A stretch of 6,412 nucleotides of DNA from Fibrobacter sp. UBA1313. GTDB taxonomy: Bacteria > Fibrobacterota > Fibrobacteria > Fibrobacterales > Fibrobacteraceae. The notes under the pieces are model-generated. The model was not told the origin of the DNA. It saw only the letters and a list, made by a program, of their open reading frames with translations, and searched no databases. Positions 1-4,976 of the stretch are shown piece after piece (the first letter of the stretch is position 1; each line of letters opens with the position of its first letter). The DNA is taken from positions 4,661 through 11,072 of the forward strand of contig DBTP01000091.1 in the NCBI GenBank assembly GCA_002307115.1, given 5' to 3'. The position numbers and the translations under genes were made by a program.

Positions 1-709
1 TGTTGATAAAGCGCTGAATGTATTTAATATCAACAAGAGTGGTACCCCAGCCGCTACCGAAGTTATCCGTACTGGTCATGCCTTCTGGCTCGTTGAATAT
101 TTCCCAGGTAAGGAGGGCGGGATGGTCTTTGAACTCTTGTACCAACGGAACAACAGCATTCTTAATGAACGCGCGGGTGGCGGATGTATCGGTAAGCATC
201 TTGTAGTTTGCATCATAGTTGTAACGGCTCCAACCTGCAGCCACATTAGGGGTATATTCGTCCCCTTTCAACATATCAAAGGAAAGAAGACAAATGGAAA
301 CGACCACACCATATTCTTGGGCCATGTCAAGCACTGTCTTTACGTTAGCGATGGTATTAGTTTCAATGCCAGTCGTTAAATCGGTGGTGCTATCGATAAT
401 TGGATCCATAGCGTTGTTGGTATAGAGCCACCAACGAGCGGTGTTGCCACCCGCCGCGCGAAGATTTTTAAACGTCTTGCGGACGAGGGTTTCGTCCACA
501 TACAGGAGTGAACCTTCATAGCCTCCGCGGCCCACATCTTGGCTGAATTTGAACCAAGCGATGTTCATCCCGGATAAAAATATTTGTTTACCACCATAGC
601 ACAGCTTGGTGTTATCCGAAGAACAAATGCTCATCTGATAACTATCGGCTGCAAAGAGTGAGGTACTCAAAGCGGCGACCGCAAGTAGTATTTTCACGAT
701 TTTTTTCAT
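1..709 (-). CDS. Secreted GH5-like glycoside hydrolase (clan GH-A), N-terminal part
   Basis: The gene reads on the minus strand from an ATG at 709-707 and runs off the window edge, giving 236 complete residues. The first 20 or so residues (MKKIVKILLAVAALSTSLFA) form a Sec signal peptide, so the enzyme is exported. The mature part begins like a GH5 (beta/alpha)8 barrel: FLSGMNIAWF at 44-53, an Arg in NTARWW at 89-94, and the diagnostic LLTWEIFNEPEG at 199-210, where E207 is the expected catalytic acid/base. The nucleophile glutamate would lie beyond the window. Cys29 and Cys37 could form a disulfide near the N-terminus. The start is supported by AGGAAG about 6 bases upstream. Members of this clan hydrolyse beta-linked plant polysaccharides such as mannan or glucan; the substrate cannot be decided here. 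It is divergently oriented to the DJ-1 gene. The family call is confident, the exact subfamily is not. Confidence 0.88.
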   Translation of the reverse strand, partial: MKKIVKILLAVAALSTSLFAADSYQMSICSSDNTKLCYGGKQIFLSGMNIAWFKFSQDVGRGGYEGSLLYVDETLVRKTFKNLRAAGGNTARWWLYTNNAMDPIIDSTTDLTTGIETNTIANVKTVLDMAQEYGVVVSICLLSFDMLKGDEYTPNVAAGWSRYNYDANYKMLTDTSATRAFIKNAVVPLVQEFKDHPALLTWEIFNEPEGMTSTDNFGSGWGTTLVDIKYIQRFIN

Positions 710-763
710 GGGTTTCTTCCTTATTTATATACGACTGAAAAGTAATTTTATTTTTTCCTTTTT

Positions 764-841
764 AGAAGCCTTCTTTAAAATTTATAGAGGGAGCAGGGGA
801 TTACGGGAATTGTTCGTGATTTCATGGAAAGAAAGGCTTCT
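764..841. repeat. Inverted repeat with 9-bp arms upstream of the GH5-like gene
   Basis: AGAAGCCTT at 764-772 is mirrored exactly by AAGGCTTCT at 833-841, with 60 bases between the arms. It lies 55-130 bases upstream of the hydrolase start, so it falls in its leader or promoter. It could be a pair of regulator half-sites or the base of a leader hairpin; the sequence alone does not decide. Confidence 0.35.
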
Positions 842-900
842 TCCTTTATAAAACAGCGGACTTGTCGCCTTCTGTTGTTATCAATTCAACGGATATATAA

Positions 901-918
901 GTAAAAAATATTTTTTAC
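901..918. promoter_or_regulatory. 18-bp perfect AT palindrome, candidate operator
   Basis: GTAAAAAATATTTTTTAC is its own reverse complement over all 18 bases. It sits in the divergent intergenic region about 170 bases before the DJ-1 start and 190 bases before the hydrolase start. A perfect dyad of this length is a plausible binding site for a dimeric regulator. A bidirectional terminator is less likely because the stem has only one GC pair at each end. The role is inferred from position and symmetry only. Confidence 0.4.
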
Positions 919-1084
919 GAAGGAAAAATGGGAGCTTACAGCGAATAGAAAATAATTTATTTCAAAATCTTGAATTTTGCTTTTTGCAAGTGTTTGATAA
1001 ATTATTTGTAGGTAACATCGCTTTTGAAATGCCTATTATTGAGTGCAAACACGGTTACGGTACTTTTGAATCTGAGGTTAAATT

Positions 1085-1672
1085 ATGGCAGAAACAAAAA
1101 TTGCAATATTGCTTTTCGATAAGTTTGCGGCACTGGATGTGGTCGGTCCTTACGAAGTTCTTTCGAGAATGCCGGAGTCCAAAGTTTATATGGCCGCTGT
1201 CAAGCCTGGATTTTATAAAGATCCTAACGGGCTACAGATCGGTGCCGATTATGCTTTGCAGGACATCGCGCATCCGGATATTCTTCTGATTCCCGGTGGC
1301 TTTGGTATTGATGCAATCTTGAATGATTCAACAAGCCAATGGACGGTCTCTGTGTGTTCAGGGGCGCTACTTTTAGCGGCTTCCGGGATCTTGAAAGGCG
1401 GCCGGGCGACAACACATTGGAATCGCAAGGCGCAGTTGGCTCAATATGGTGTGGCAATTGAAAATGCCCGCTATGTAAAAAAGGGGAAGATTATTACTGC
1501 GGCGGGCGTTTCGGCAGGTATTGACATGGCTTTGTACTTGCTGAGCCTCGCGGTGAATGAAAATTGTGCAAAGGCAATCCAGCTTGGCATAGAATACGAT
1601 CCCAAGCCTCCTTTTGATTGCGGTTCACCGGAAAAAGCACCCCAAGCGTTATTGGATAGGCTACGGAAATAA
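1085..1672 (+). CDS. DJ-1/PfpI (ThiJ) family protein, glutamine-amidotransferase-like fold
   Basis: The 195-residue product has no signal peptide and should be cytoplasmic. It belongs to the DJ-1/PfpI superfamily, closest in my reading to the isonitrile-hydratase-like branch. Supporting motifs are LDVVGPYEVL at 17-26 with E24 as the likely acid residue, the strand ILLIPGGFG at 66-74, the nucleophile elbow SVCSGALLLAASG at 89-101 with C91, ATTHW at 108-112, and a well-preserved C-terminal half: AAGVSAGIDMAL at 139-150 and GIEYDPKPPFDCGSPEKAP at 168-186. The substrate is unknown; relatives include hydratases, chaperone/deglycase-like proteins and AraC-type regulator domains. The start has GAGG at 1074-1077, 7 bases upstream. 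Oddity: only about 16 residues separate PGGFG and the nucleophile Cys. I recall about 28-30 in relatives, so a helix before the elbow appears missing. The gene ends 3 bases from the convergent SIMPL gene. Confidence 0.92.
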   Translation: MAETKIAILLFDKFAALDVVGPYEVLSRMPESKVYMAAVKPGFYKDPNGLQIGADYALQDIAHPDILLIPGGFGIDAILNDSTSQWTVSVCSGALLLAASGILKGGRATTHWNRKAQLAQYGVAIENARYVKKGKIITAAGVSAGIDMALYLLSLAVNENCAKAIQLGIEYDPKPPFDCGSPEKAPQALLDRLRK

Positions 1673-1675
1673 GTT

Positions 1676-2425
1676 CTATTTGATTCCGAATTGAAGCCTG
1701 ATGGTAATGGTCGCCGTTTTCATCTTGGAATCCGTATTAAAAGAACCATCCCAAGAAAAATCCTCGTTCGAATTCTGCGCGATAATCTGGAAGACTCCCA
1801 TATTCGCATACTTCAGCGTTCCCAGTTTATAACCAGACATTTTCGCTATGGTCTCTGCACGTTCTTTCGCATTTCTTGTCCCAATTTCTATGAGCTTCAT
1901 CTTCAGTTCAGAAAGTTTTGTGTAATAATATTGTGGTGGTTGGGAATAAAGTTCCACACCGCTGTTAATCAGTTCCGTAATTTCCCGGGAGAGCTGTTCA
2001 ATTTTATCCACTTCTTTGGATTCAATGGTTAAATCCTGAGTGAGACGGTAACCCTTAAATACTTGGGTTTGATTTCCGTTATTATCCATAATCATATCAT
2101 ATTCTTTATTGATATTCACCGATGAGAATTTGTAATCCTTTTCAGCGATAGATTTACTTTTTAAGAAACGACGAATGGATTCCTGATCCGCAGAAAGTCG
2201 CGTATAAGCGTCACGCATATTGGGGGCAATCTGAGAAAACGAACCCGACCACACAATCAGATCGGATTGAAAATTCACGGTGCCAAGCCCTGTCACGTTA
2301 ATCTGTTTCTCTTCCACATTGCGAAGAATGATGGCGTTGTATACTGTAAAAGCCGCGATGGCGACGACCAATAATATCAATATTGTTTTTATGTTGTCTG
2401 TAACGACATTTTTAATCTTGTTCAT
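1676..2425 (-). CDS. SIMPL-domain (DUF541) protein, membrane-anchored
   Basis: The 249-residue protein starts with a short charged segment and a single hydrophobic helix at about 13-34, which acts as an uncleaved anchor or signal. The rest is predicted to sit on the periplasmic side. The SIMPL domain begins at INVTGLGTV (42-50) and shows the usual features: a central alpha/beta region, the conserved helix NAKERAETIAKMSGYKLG at 185-202, and a closing strand TATITIRLQF at 237-246. SIMPL proteins such as YggE of E. coli and BP26 of Brucella have loosely defined roles in stress tolerance and the envelope; no enzymatic activity is established. The start has AAGGAG (minus strand over 2434-2439) 8 bases upstream. 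Length fits the family. It converges on the DJ-1 gene with no room for a terminator between them. Family membership is firm; the role is not. Confidence 0.9.
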   Translation of the reverse strand: MNKIKNVVTDNIKTILILLVVAIAAFTVYNAIILRNVEEKQINVTGLGTVNFQSDLIVWSGSFSQIAPNMRDAYTRLSADQESIRRFLKSKSIAEKDYKFSSVNINKEYDMIMDNNGNQTQVFKGYRLTQDLTIESKEVDKIEQLSREITELINSGVELYSQPPQYYYTKLSELKMKLIEIGTRNAKERAETIAKMSGYKLGTLKYANMGVFQIIAQNSNEDFSWDGSFNTDSKMKTATITIRLQFGIK

Positions 2426-2538
2426 GAGTGAAACTCCTTAATAAAACCACCGCAATAATGATAGCTTTTATAGTTCTAAAAATTGGTTTACGACCATGGA
2501 ATTGAGCGAGACCGAGTAAGAAATATGAAAACTTAGAA

Positions 2539-2599
2539 GCTTGCTCCTTAGGGACTCTGATTCTTCATAGATGAATTTGCGTGATGAGTAGGAGCAGGC
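2539..2599. repeat. Long-stem hairpin, 10-bp outer stem
   Basis: GCTTGCTCCT at 2539-2548 pairs with AGGAGCAGGC at 2590-2599 over ten positions, one being G-U. Inside, ACTC (2554-2557) pairs with GAGT (2586-2589), and TTCA (2564-2567) with TGAA (2572-2575) around the loop TAGA. This three-tier stem lies 114-174 bases upstream of the SIMPL start, so it could lie in that gene's leader (minus strand) or be part of the larger structured block. Confidence 0.45.
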
Positions 2600-2733
2600 G
2601 CGATTAATGGTTAAAATGAGTGCTGCGGGCATGCTTGTATGCACATTGCCGAATTGCAGCAACAAGTGCGAGAGCACAAAAGGGGCTAAAGCCATTTAAG
2701 GTGAGCATCGCACAACCGAGCTTGCTTTGGTTG

Positions 2734-2776
2734 TTGGCATCCACTGGATACGGCTCTTCGCCGCTGCCAATTTTTT
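2734..2776 (+). terminator. Nested stem-loop followed by T6, terminator-like
   Basis: TTGGCA (2734-2739) pairs perfectly with TGCCAA (2765-2770), enclosing TCC-ACT-GGA (2740-2748) and CGGC-TCTTC-GCCG (2751-2763), and is immediately followed by six T at 2771-2776. The geometry suits an intrinsic terminator on the plus strand. The large apical region and the absence of any plus-strand gene just upstream weaken the call. If real, it would end a small RNA starting inside 2500-2700. Confidence 0.3.
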
Positions 2777-2967
2777 GCAGAGTCTCGAGGTTCTATTCTC
2801 ACCCCTGCGGGGCTGTAAGTCAGCTTTGCGAAGCCTAATGTTCCCCAGAGGGAATCGGCTTCTGGTTGCAGAAAATGAATTTTTAGAGGCGCCCCAAAAT
2901 AAAACGTATGACAAACAATGATTACACTACAAAGCAAATCCCTGTTTTTACTTTATTTTGTATGCAT

Positions 2968-2999
2968 TTCCATTCACAAAATTTCGTTCTCGAATGGAA
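2968..2999. repeat. Inverted repeat with 8-bp arms upstream of mop
   Basis: TTCCATTC at 2968-2975 is matched exactly by GAATGGAA at 2992-2999, leaving a 16-base loop. It stands out in otherwise low-complexity AT-rich DNA about 140 bases before the Mop start. It could be a regulator site or a weak hairpin; no T-run follows on the plus strand. Confidence 0.3.
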
Positions 3000-3069
3000 T
3001 TTGATTACATGTTGAAATCTAAAAAACTGAAAATAAAAATCAGAAAATTTGAAAAATAGTGGACGTGGA

Positions 3070-3100
3070 TACCCATTTTTTGTGCCGCTATGTATATTAT
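3070..3100 (+). promoter_or_regulatory. Tentative promoter of the Mop gene
   Basis: TATATTAT at 3093-3100 is a reasonable -10 region about 40 bases before the start codon, but the -35 position (about 3070-3077, TACCCATT) matches poorly. A 6-bp inverted repeat, ATGTAT (3090-3095) with ATACAT (3112-3117), overlaps the -10 and the predicted start of the transcript and might be an operator. Confidence 0.3.
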
Positions 3101-3139
3101 TTACAGGCTTGATACATTCATTTTTATAAGGAGCAATTT

Positions 3140-3349
3140 ATGAAACTTAGTGCACGCAATCAGTTGAAAGGGATTGTGAAAGCAATCAACATCGGAGTCG
3201 TTAATGCGGAGGTTCTGATTGAGCTGCCGGGCGGTTCTGTTGTGGCATCAGTGGTGACAAAAAGTGCCGTTGAAAGTCTTAGCTTGAAAGTCGGCTCTAC
3301 GGCTTATGCAATCATCAAAGCATCCAACGTTATTGTGGGTATTGATTAA
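3140..3349 (+). CDS. mop: Molbindin: single Mop/TOBE-domain molybdate-binding protein
   Basis: This 69-residue protein is a complete, single Mop (TOBE) domain. The family signature SARNQLKG lies at 4-11, followed by NAEVLIELPGG at 22-32, a central T40-K41-S42-A43-V44 segment and the closing strand YAIIKASNVIVGID at 56-69. Known molbindins of this size assemble into hexamers that bind several molybdate or tungstate ions in the cytoplasm, serving as a store or buffer for molybdenum-cofactor enzymes; the same domain is fused to ModE and ModC. The start is well supported by AAGGAG at 3128-3133, 6 bases upstream. No modABC transporter or cofactor synthesis gene is visible nearby, so it stands alone here. 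It converges on the small minus-strand gene with a 6-base gap. The gene symbol follows the family name. Confidence 0.92.
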   Translation: MKLSARNQLKGIVKAINIGVVNAEVLIELPGGSVVASVVTKSAVESLSLKVGSTAYAIIKASNVIVGID

Positions 3350-3355
3350 TTTATT

Positions 3356-3589
3356 CTATTGAATAGGACTGTTGGGCGGAGCAATGCTCATGCTCTTCGA
3401 AATTTCAACGGATTTTACAAAGCGGAGTGCGGCGAATTTTTTCATTTGTCCGGGCTCCGCTTTTCCGTGGATGATTCCTATTTTTTTGAGAACCTGCGTC
3501 ACCGTGAGCCCCGATTTTTCGAGCTCCTTTGTCACAATATCCAAATCCCATTTCTCATTATCGGAAAGCGTGATGATGATGTTGATCAT
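3356..3589 (-). CDS. Small I9-propeptide/inhibitor-like partner of the subtilase
   Basis: The 77-residue product begins at ATG 3589-3587, 8 bases after the protease stop; the longer in-frame extension to 3679 lies inside the protease gene and is not used. The Shine-Dalgarno match is weak (AGAGA), which suits translational coupling. The pattern is beta-alpha-beta-beta-alpha-beta: strand MINIIITLSD at 1-10, a helix at about 15-25, LTVTQVLKKIGIIHGKAEPG at 28-47, a helix at about 48-55, strand VKSVEISKSMSI at 58-69, then the tail PPNSPIQ. This resembles the ferredoxin-like fold of subtilisin propeptides and free I9 inhibitors. I recall close relatives beside S8 proteases carrying the label ketohydroxyglutarate aldolase; a chain this short cannot be that TIM-barrel enzyme. 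Function as an inhibitor or chaperone of the neighbouring protease is inferred from fold and position. Confidence 0.8.
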   Translation of the reverse strand: MINIIITLSDNEKWDLDIVTKELEKSGLTVTQVLKKIGIIHGKAEPGQMKKFAALRFVKSVEISKSMSIAPPNSPIQ

Positions 3590-3597
3590 GATCGTCT

Positions 3598-4884
3598 CTA
3601 GGGGGCTTGTACCAATCCACGGCCTACGTCGGCAAAAGGATGGGAGAGTGTTTTGGCGTTGGCGATGAGAATCTGCCACAGCGATGCGCCGCGGGCTCCT
3701 GTCGATTCCGCCCAGAGAGCCGCAATGCCTGCGACATGGGGGGCGGCCATACTGGTGCCGCTGATCGTATTGTATTTATCGCGCATAGGCCACGAAGAAT
3801 AAATGTCAACGCCTGGGGCCGCAATGTCCACGGCGGTTCCTGCGGCAAGTATGGTATCCCGTGAAGAAAAATCTCCCATGCCGAGGCGACAGTCCAAAGC
3901 TCCCACCGAGAGAACGGATTTGCTATTGGCAGGGCACCCCACATAGCCGTAATAAGAGGAACTCCGATTCGCGTTGTTCCCGGCGGCGGCGACAATCAAG
4001 GATCCCGCATCGAGCGCGCGTTGACCCACACTCTCGTAAGCGATCGTGGTGGTTTCGCTTTCGGAACCGAGTGACATGGAGATAATGGGGCATTTGCTCG
4101 CGACAGCCCATTCGATGCCGGCGAGAATTCCGGTGTCCTGACCACTGCCCTCATCCGAGAGTACTTTGCCCACAAAAATTTCGGCATCATAAGCAACGCC
4201 GTAACGAGGGCCTTCTGCGGGATTTTTGGAACCGCAGGAGGTCCCTACGCAATGGGTTCCGTGCCCGTGCCCGTCCTGCGTAGTGGTGCCACCGATGAAA
4301 TTCTTTCCGGTGATATTCCTTCCAGTGAAATCAGGGTGCTTTCCGTCTAAACCCGTATCGAGAACGGCGAGTTGAATTCCTTTTCCTGAAAATTTTGATT
4401 TGGCAGCCAGAGTTGCCTGCAAGCCCCAAGTCAGGGCATTTGTGTCTTTATAAGATTCACTTAGAAGCGACATTTGCTTTTCGCAGCCATACTTTCTCGA
4501 ATATTCATAGAGCGCATCTGAGGCATCGCGGAACCCTCGCAGATATTCCTCCGAGACGTCAGCGCCCAACGCATACCGAGTGCCTTCCGGTTCGATTGCC
4601 ATGATATGCTGATTTTCTGCCATTCCTGCCATCAGTTTGCGGGCCTGATCTTCGTCCGCACTAAAAACACCGATTCCTAAATGATTGAAAACCACTCCTC
4701 CTGACCGGGAAACTTCCGCCATATTAATGGCATTGTCATCAAAATCGGCACTGCTCATCATATTGCTCATTTTAACGCCCATGAAATTATTCACGGAGGC
4801 CATTCCTTTTTTCAAGGAACCCTCGCGGAAAGTGACAATAAAACGTTTTGGCAGAATTTTTTCTTCTTTTGATTTTGTGCTCAT
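3598..4884 (-). CDS. Subtilisin-like serine protease (S8) with I9-like N-region, no signal peptide
   Basis: The 428-residue protein has the full S8 catalytic triad: D176 in LAVLDTG, H208 in GHGHGTHCVG, and S378 in SGTSMAAPHVAG, with oxyanion N303 in AAAGNN. Residues about 12-106 look like an I9-type prodomain: strand KRFIVTFREG at 13-22, a gap-rich middle, then GIGVFSADEDQARKLMAGMA at 70-89 and the strand IMAIEPE at 94-100. A helical linker follows at about 110-150 before the catalytic domain. The N-terminus is charged (MSTKSKEEK) with no hydrophobic signal, so the enzyme appears cytoplasmic or uses a non-Sec route. Cysteines are scattered and not obviously paired. The start has GAGGGA on the minus strand within 4887-4893. 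It is the first gene of an operon with the small I9-like protein. The protease call is firm; its substrate and self-processing are unknown. Confidence 0.94.
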   Translation of the reverse strand: MSTKSKEEKILPKRFIVTFREGSLKKGMASVNNFMGVKMSNMMSSADFDDNAINMAEVSRSGGVVFNHLGIGVFSADEDQARKLMAGMAENQHIMAIEPEGTRYALGADVSEEYLRGFRDASDALYEYSRKYGCEKQMSLLSESYKDTNALTWGLQATLAAKSKFSGKGIQLAVLDTGLDGKHPDFTGRNITGKNFIGGTTTQDGHGHGTHCVGTSCGSKNPAEGPRYGVAYDAEIFVGKVLSDEGSGQDTGILAGIEWAVASKCPIISMSLGSESETTTIAYESVGQRALDAGSLIVAAAGNNANRSSSYYGYVGCPANSKSVLSVGALDCRLGMGDFSSRDTILAAGTAVDIAAPGVDIYSSWPMRDKYNTISGTSMAAPHVAGIAALWAESTGARGASLWQILIANAKTLSHPFADVGRGLVQAP

Positions 4885-4922
4885 GGTTCCCTCGAGAGTT
4901 GTCCGTGTTTTCTAAAAATACC

Positions 4923-4950
4923 ATTATAATCTAATACTTTTCAGACGCAA
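4923..4950 (-). promoter_or_regulatory. Promoter of the protease operon
   Basis: On the minus strand a consensus -10 TATAAT lies at 4928-4923, and TTGCGT at 4950-4945 is placed 16 bases upstream as a -35 with a good TTG start. Transcription would begin near 4915, giving a leader of about 30 bases that includes the ribosome site. The -35 overlaps the T-run of the preceding terminator-like element. Confidence 0.5.
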
Positions 4951-4976
4951 AAAAAGAAGGATTAAGTTTTGCTTAA
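4949..4976 (-). terminator. Weak intrinsic terminator after the ATPase gene
   Basis: On the minus strand TTAAG (4976-4972), loop CAAAA, and CTTAA (4966-4962) form a 5-bp stem overlapping the stop codon. TCCTTC and then seven T (4955-4949) follow. The stem is entirely AT-rich apart from one pair, so termination may be partial and read into the protease operon. Confidence 0.4.

Larger units (their letters stand above)
710..1084. other. Divergent intergenic region between the GH5-like and DJ-1 genes
   Basis: This 375-base AT-rich stretch must contain the outward promoters of both flanking genes. For the minus-strand hydrolase, TATAAA (786-781 on the minus strand) preceded 17 bases earlier by TTCCCG is only a weak promoter candidate. 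For the plus-strand gene, no pair of boxes with good spacing stands out. Two dyads are visible: 9-bp arms AGAAGCCTT at 764-772 and AAGGCTTCT at 833-841, and the 18-bp palindrome at 901-918, listed separately. I see no supported gene; the open frame entering from 984 overlaps the DJ-1 gene in another frame. Confidence 0.6.
2539..2873. other. Hairpin-dense block; candidate structured RNA or dispersed repeat
   Basis: Perfect or near-perfect stem-loops follow each other through this block. They are: a 10-bp stem with one G-U pair, 2539-2548 with 2590-2599; TGCTGC/GCAGCA, 2621-2626 with 2656-2661, enclosing GGCA/TGCC; GTGC-GAGA-GCAC at 2666-2677, a GNRA-type tetraloop; ACAACC/GGTTGT near 2712-2732; a nested TTGGCA/TGCCAA stem at 2734-2770; CCCC-TGC-GGGG at 2802-2812; GCTT-TGCG-AAGC at 2823-2834; TTCCC-CAGA-GGGAA at 2841-2854; and TTCTG-GTTG-CAGAA at 2860-2873. 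The block is GC-richer than both flanks. I do not recognise tmRNA, RNase P RNA, SRP RNA or 6S RNA. Transcription and strand are unknown. A repeated chromosomal element or decayed gene is the main alternative. Confidence 0.4.
2426..3139. other. 714-base gene-free region between the SIMPL and Mop genes
   Basis: This region divides into three parts. From 2426 to about 2535 is the leader and presumed promoter of the SIMPL gene, without a clear box pair. From about 2539 to 2873 is a hairpin-dense, relatively GC-rich block, described separately. From about 2900 to 3139 the sequence is strongly AT-rich and leads to the Mop gene. Open frames of 64-83 codons exist on both strands (for example 2468-2695 and 2686-2937, minus). 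None shows a recognisable domain, a persuasive ribosome site or protein-like conservation, so I do not call genes here. Confidence 0.6.

Noticed and set aside
928..948. Six-residue leader peptide MGAYSE with AAGGA just upstream
   Set aside because: Spacing to the ribosome site is short and no attenuator structure or codon bias follows; chance is likely in AT-rich DNA.
984..1289. 101-codon plus-strand open frame upstream of and overlapping the DJ-1 gene
   Set aside because: Most of it overlaps the DJ-1 gene in another frame; no ribosome site or recognisable domain.
2787..2800. tRNA T-arm-like GAGGTTCTATTCTC
   Set aside because: The stem pairs only with an 8-base loop, and no acceptor, D or anticodon arms fit around it.
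2802..2812. CCCC-TGC-GGGG as a terminator
   Set aside because: No T-run follows on either strand and the loop has only three bases.
2468..2937. Open frames of 64-83 codons on both strands of the hairpin block
   Set aside because: No domain, no convincing start signals, and mutually overlapping; the sequence is better described by its RNA-like dyads.
3088..3099. Half-match to the E. coli ModE box (CGCTATGTATAT) before mop
   Set aside because: Only the left half fits, with an extra base, and the expected inverted right half is absent.
3356..3679. 107-codon version of the small I9-like gene
   Set aside because: The extra 30 residues overlap the protease gene and lack family-like sequence; the ATG at 3589 gives the expected length and follows the protease stop directly.
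3624..3995. 123-codon minus-strand frame inside the protease gene
   Set aside because: It is an out-of-frame shadow of the protease, whose triad motifs establish the true frame.
3734..3997. Possible frameshift in the protease gene
   Set aside because: All catalytic motifs and the oxyanion Asn lie in one uninterrupted frame of family-like length.
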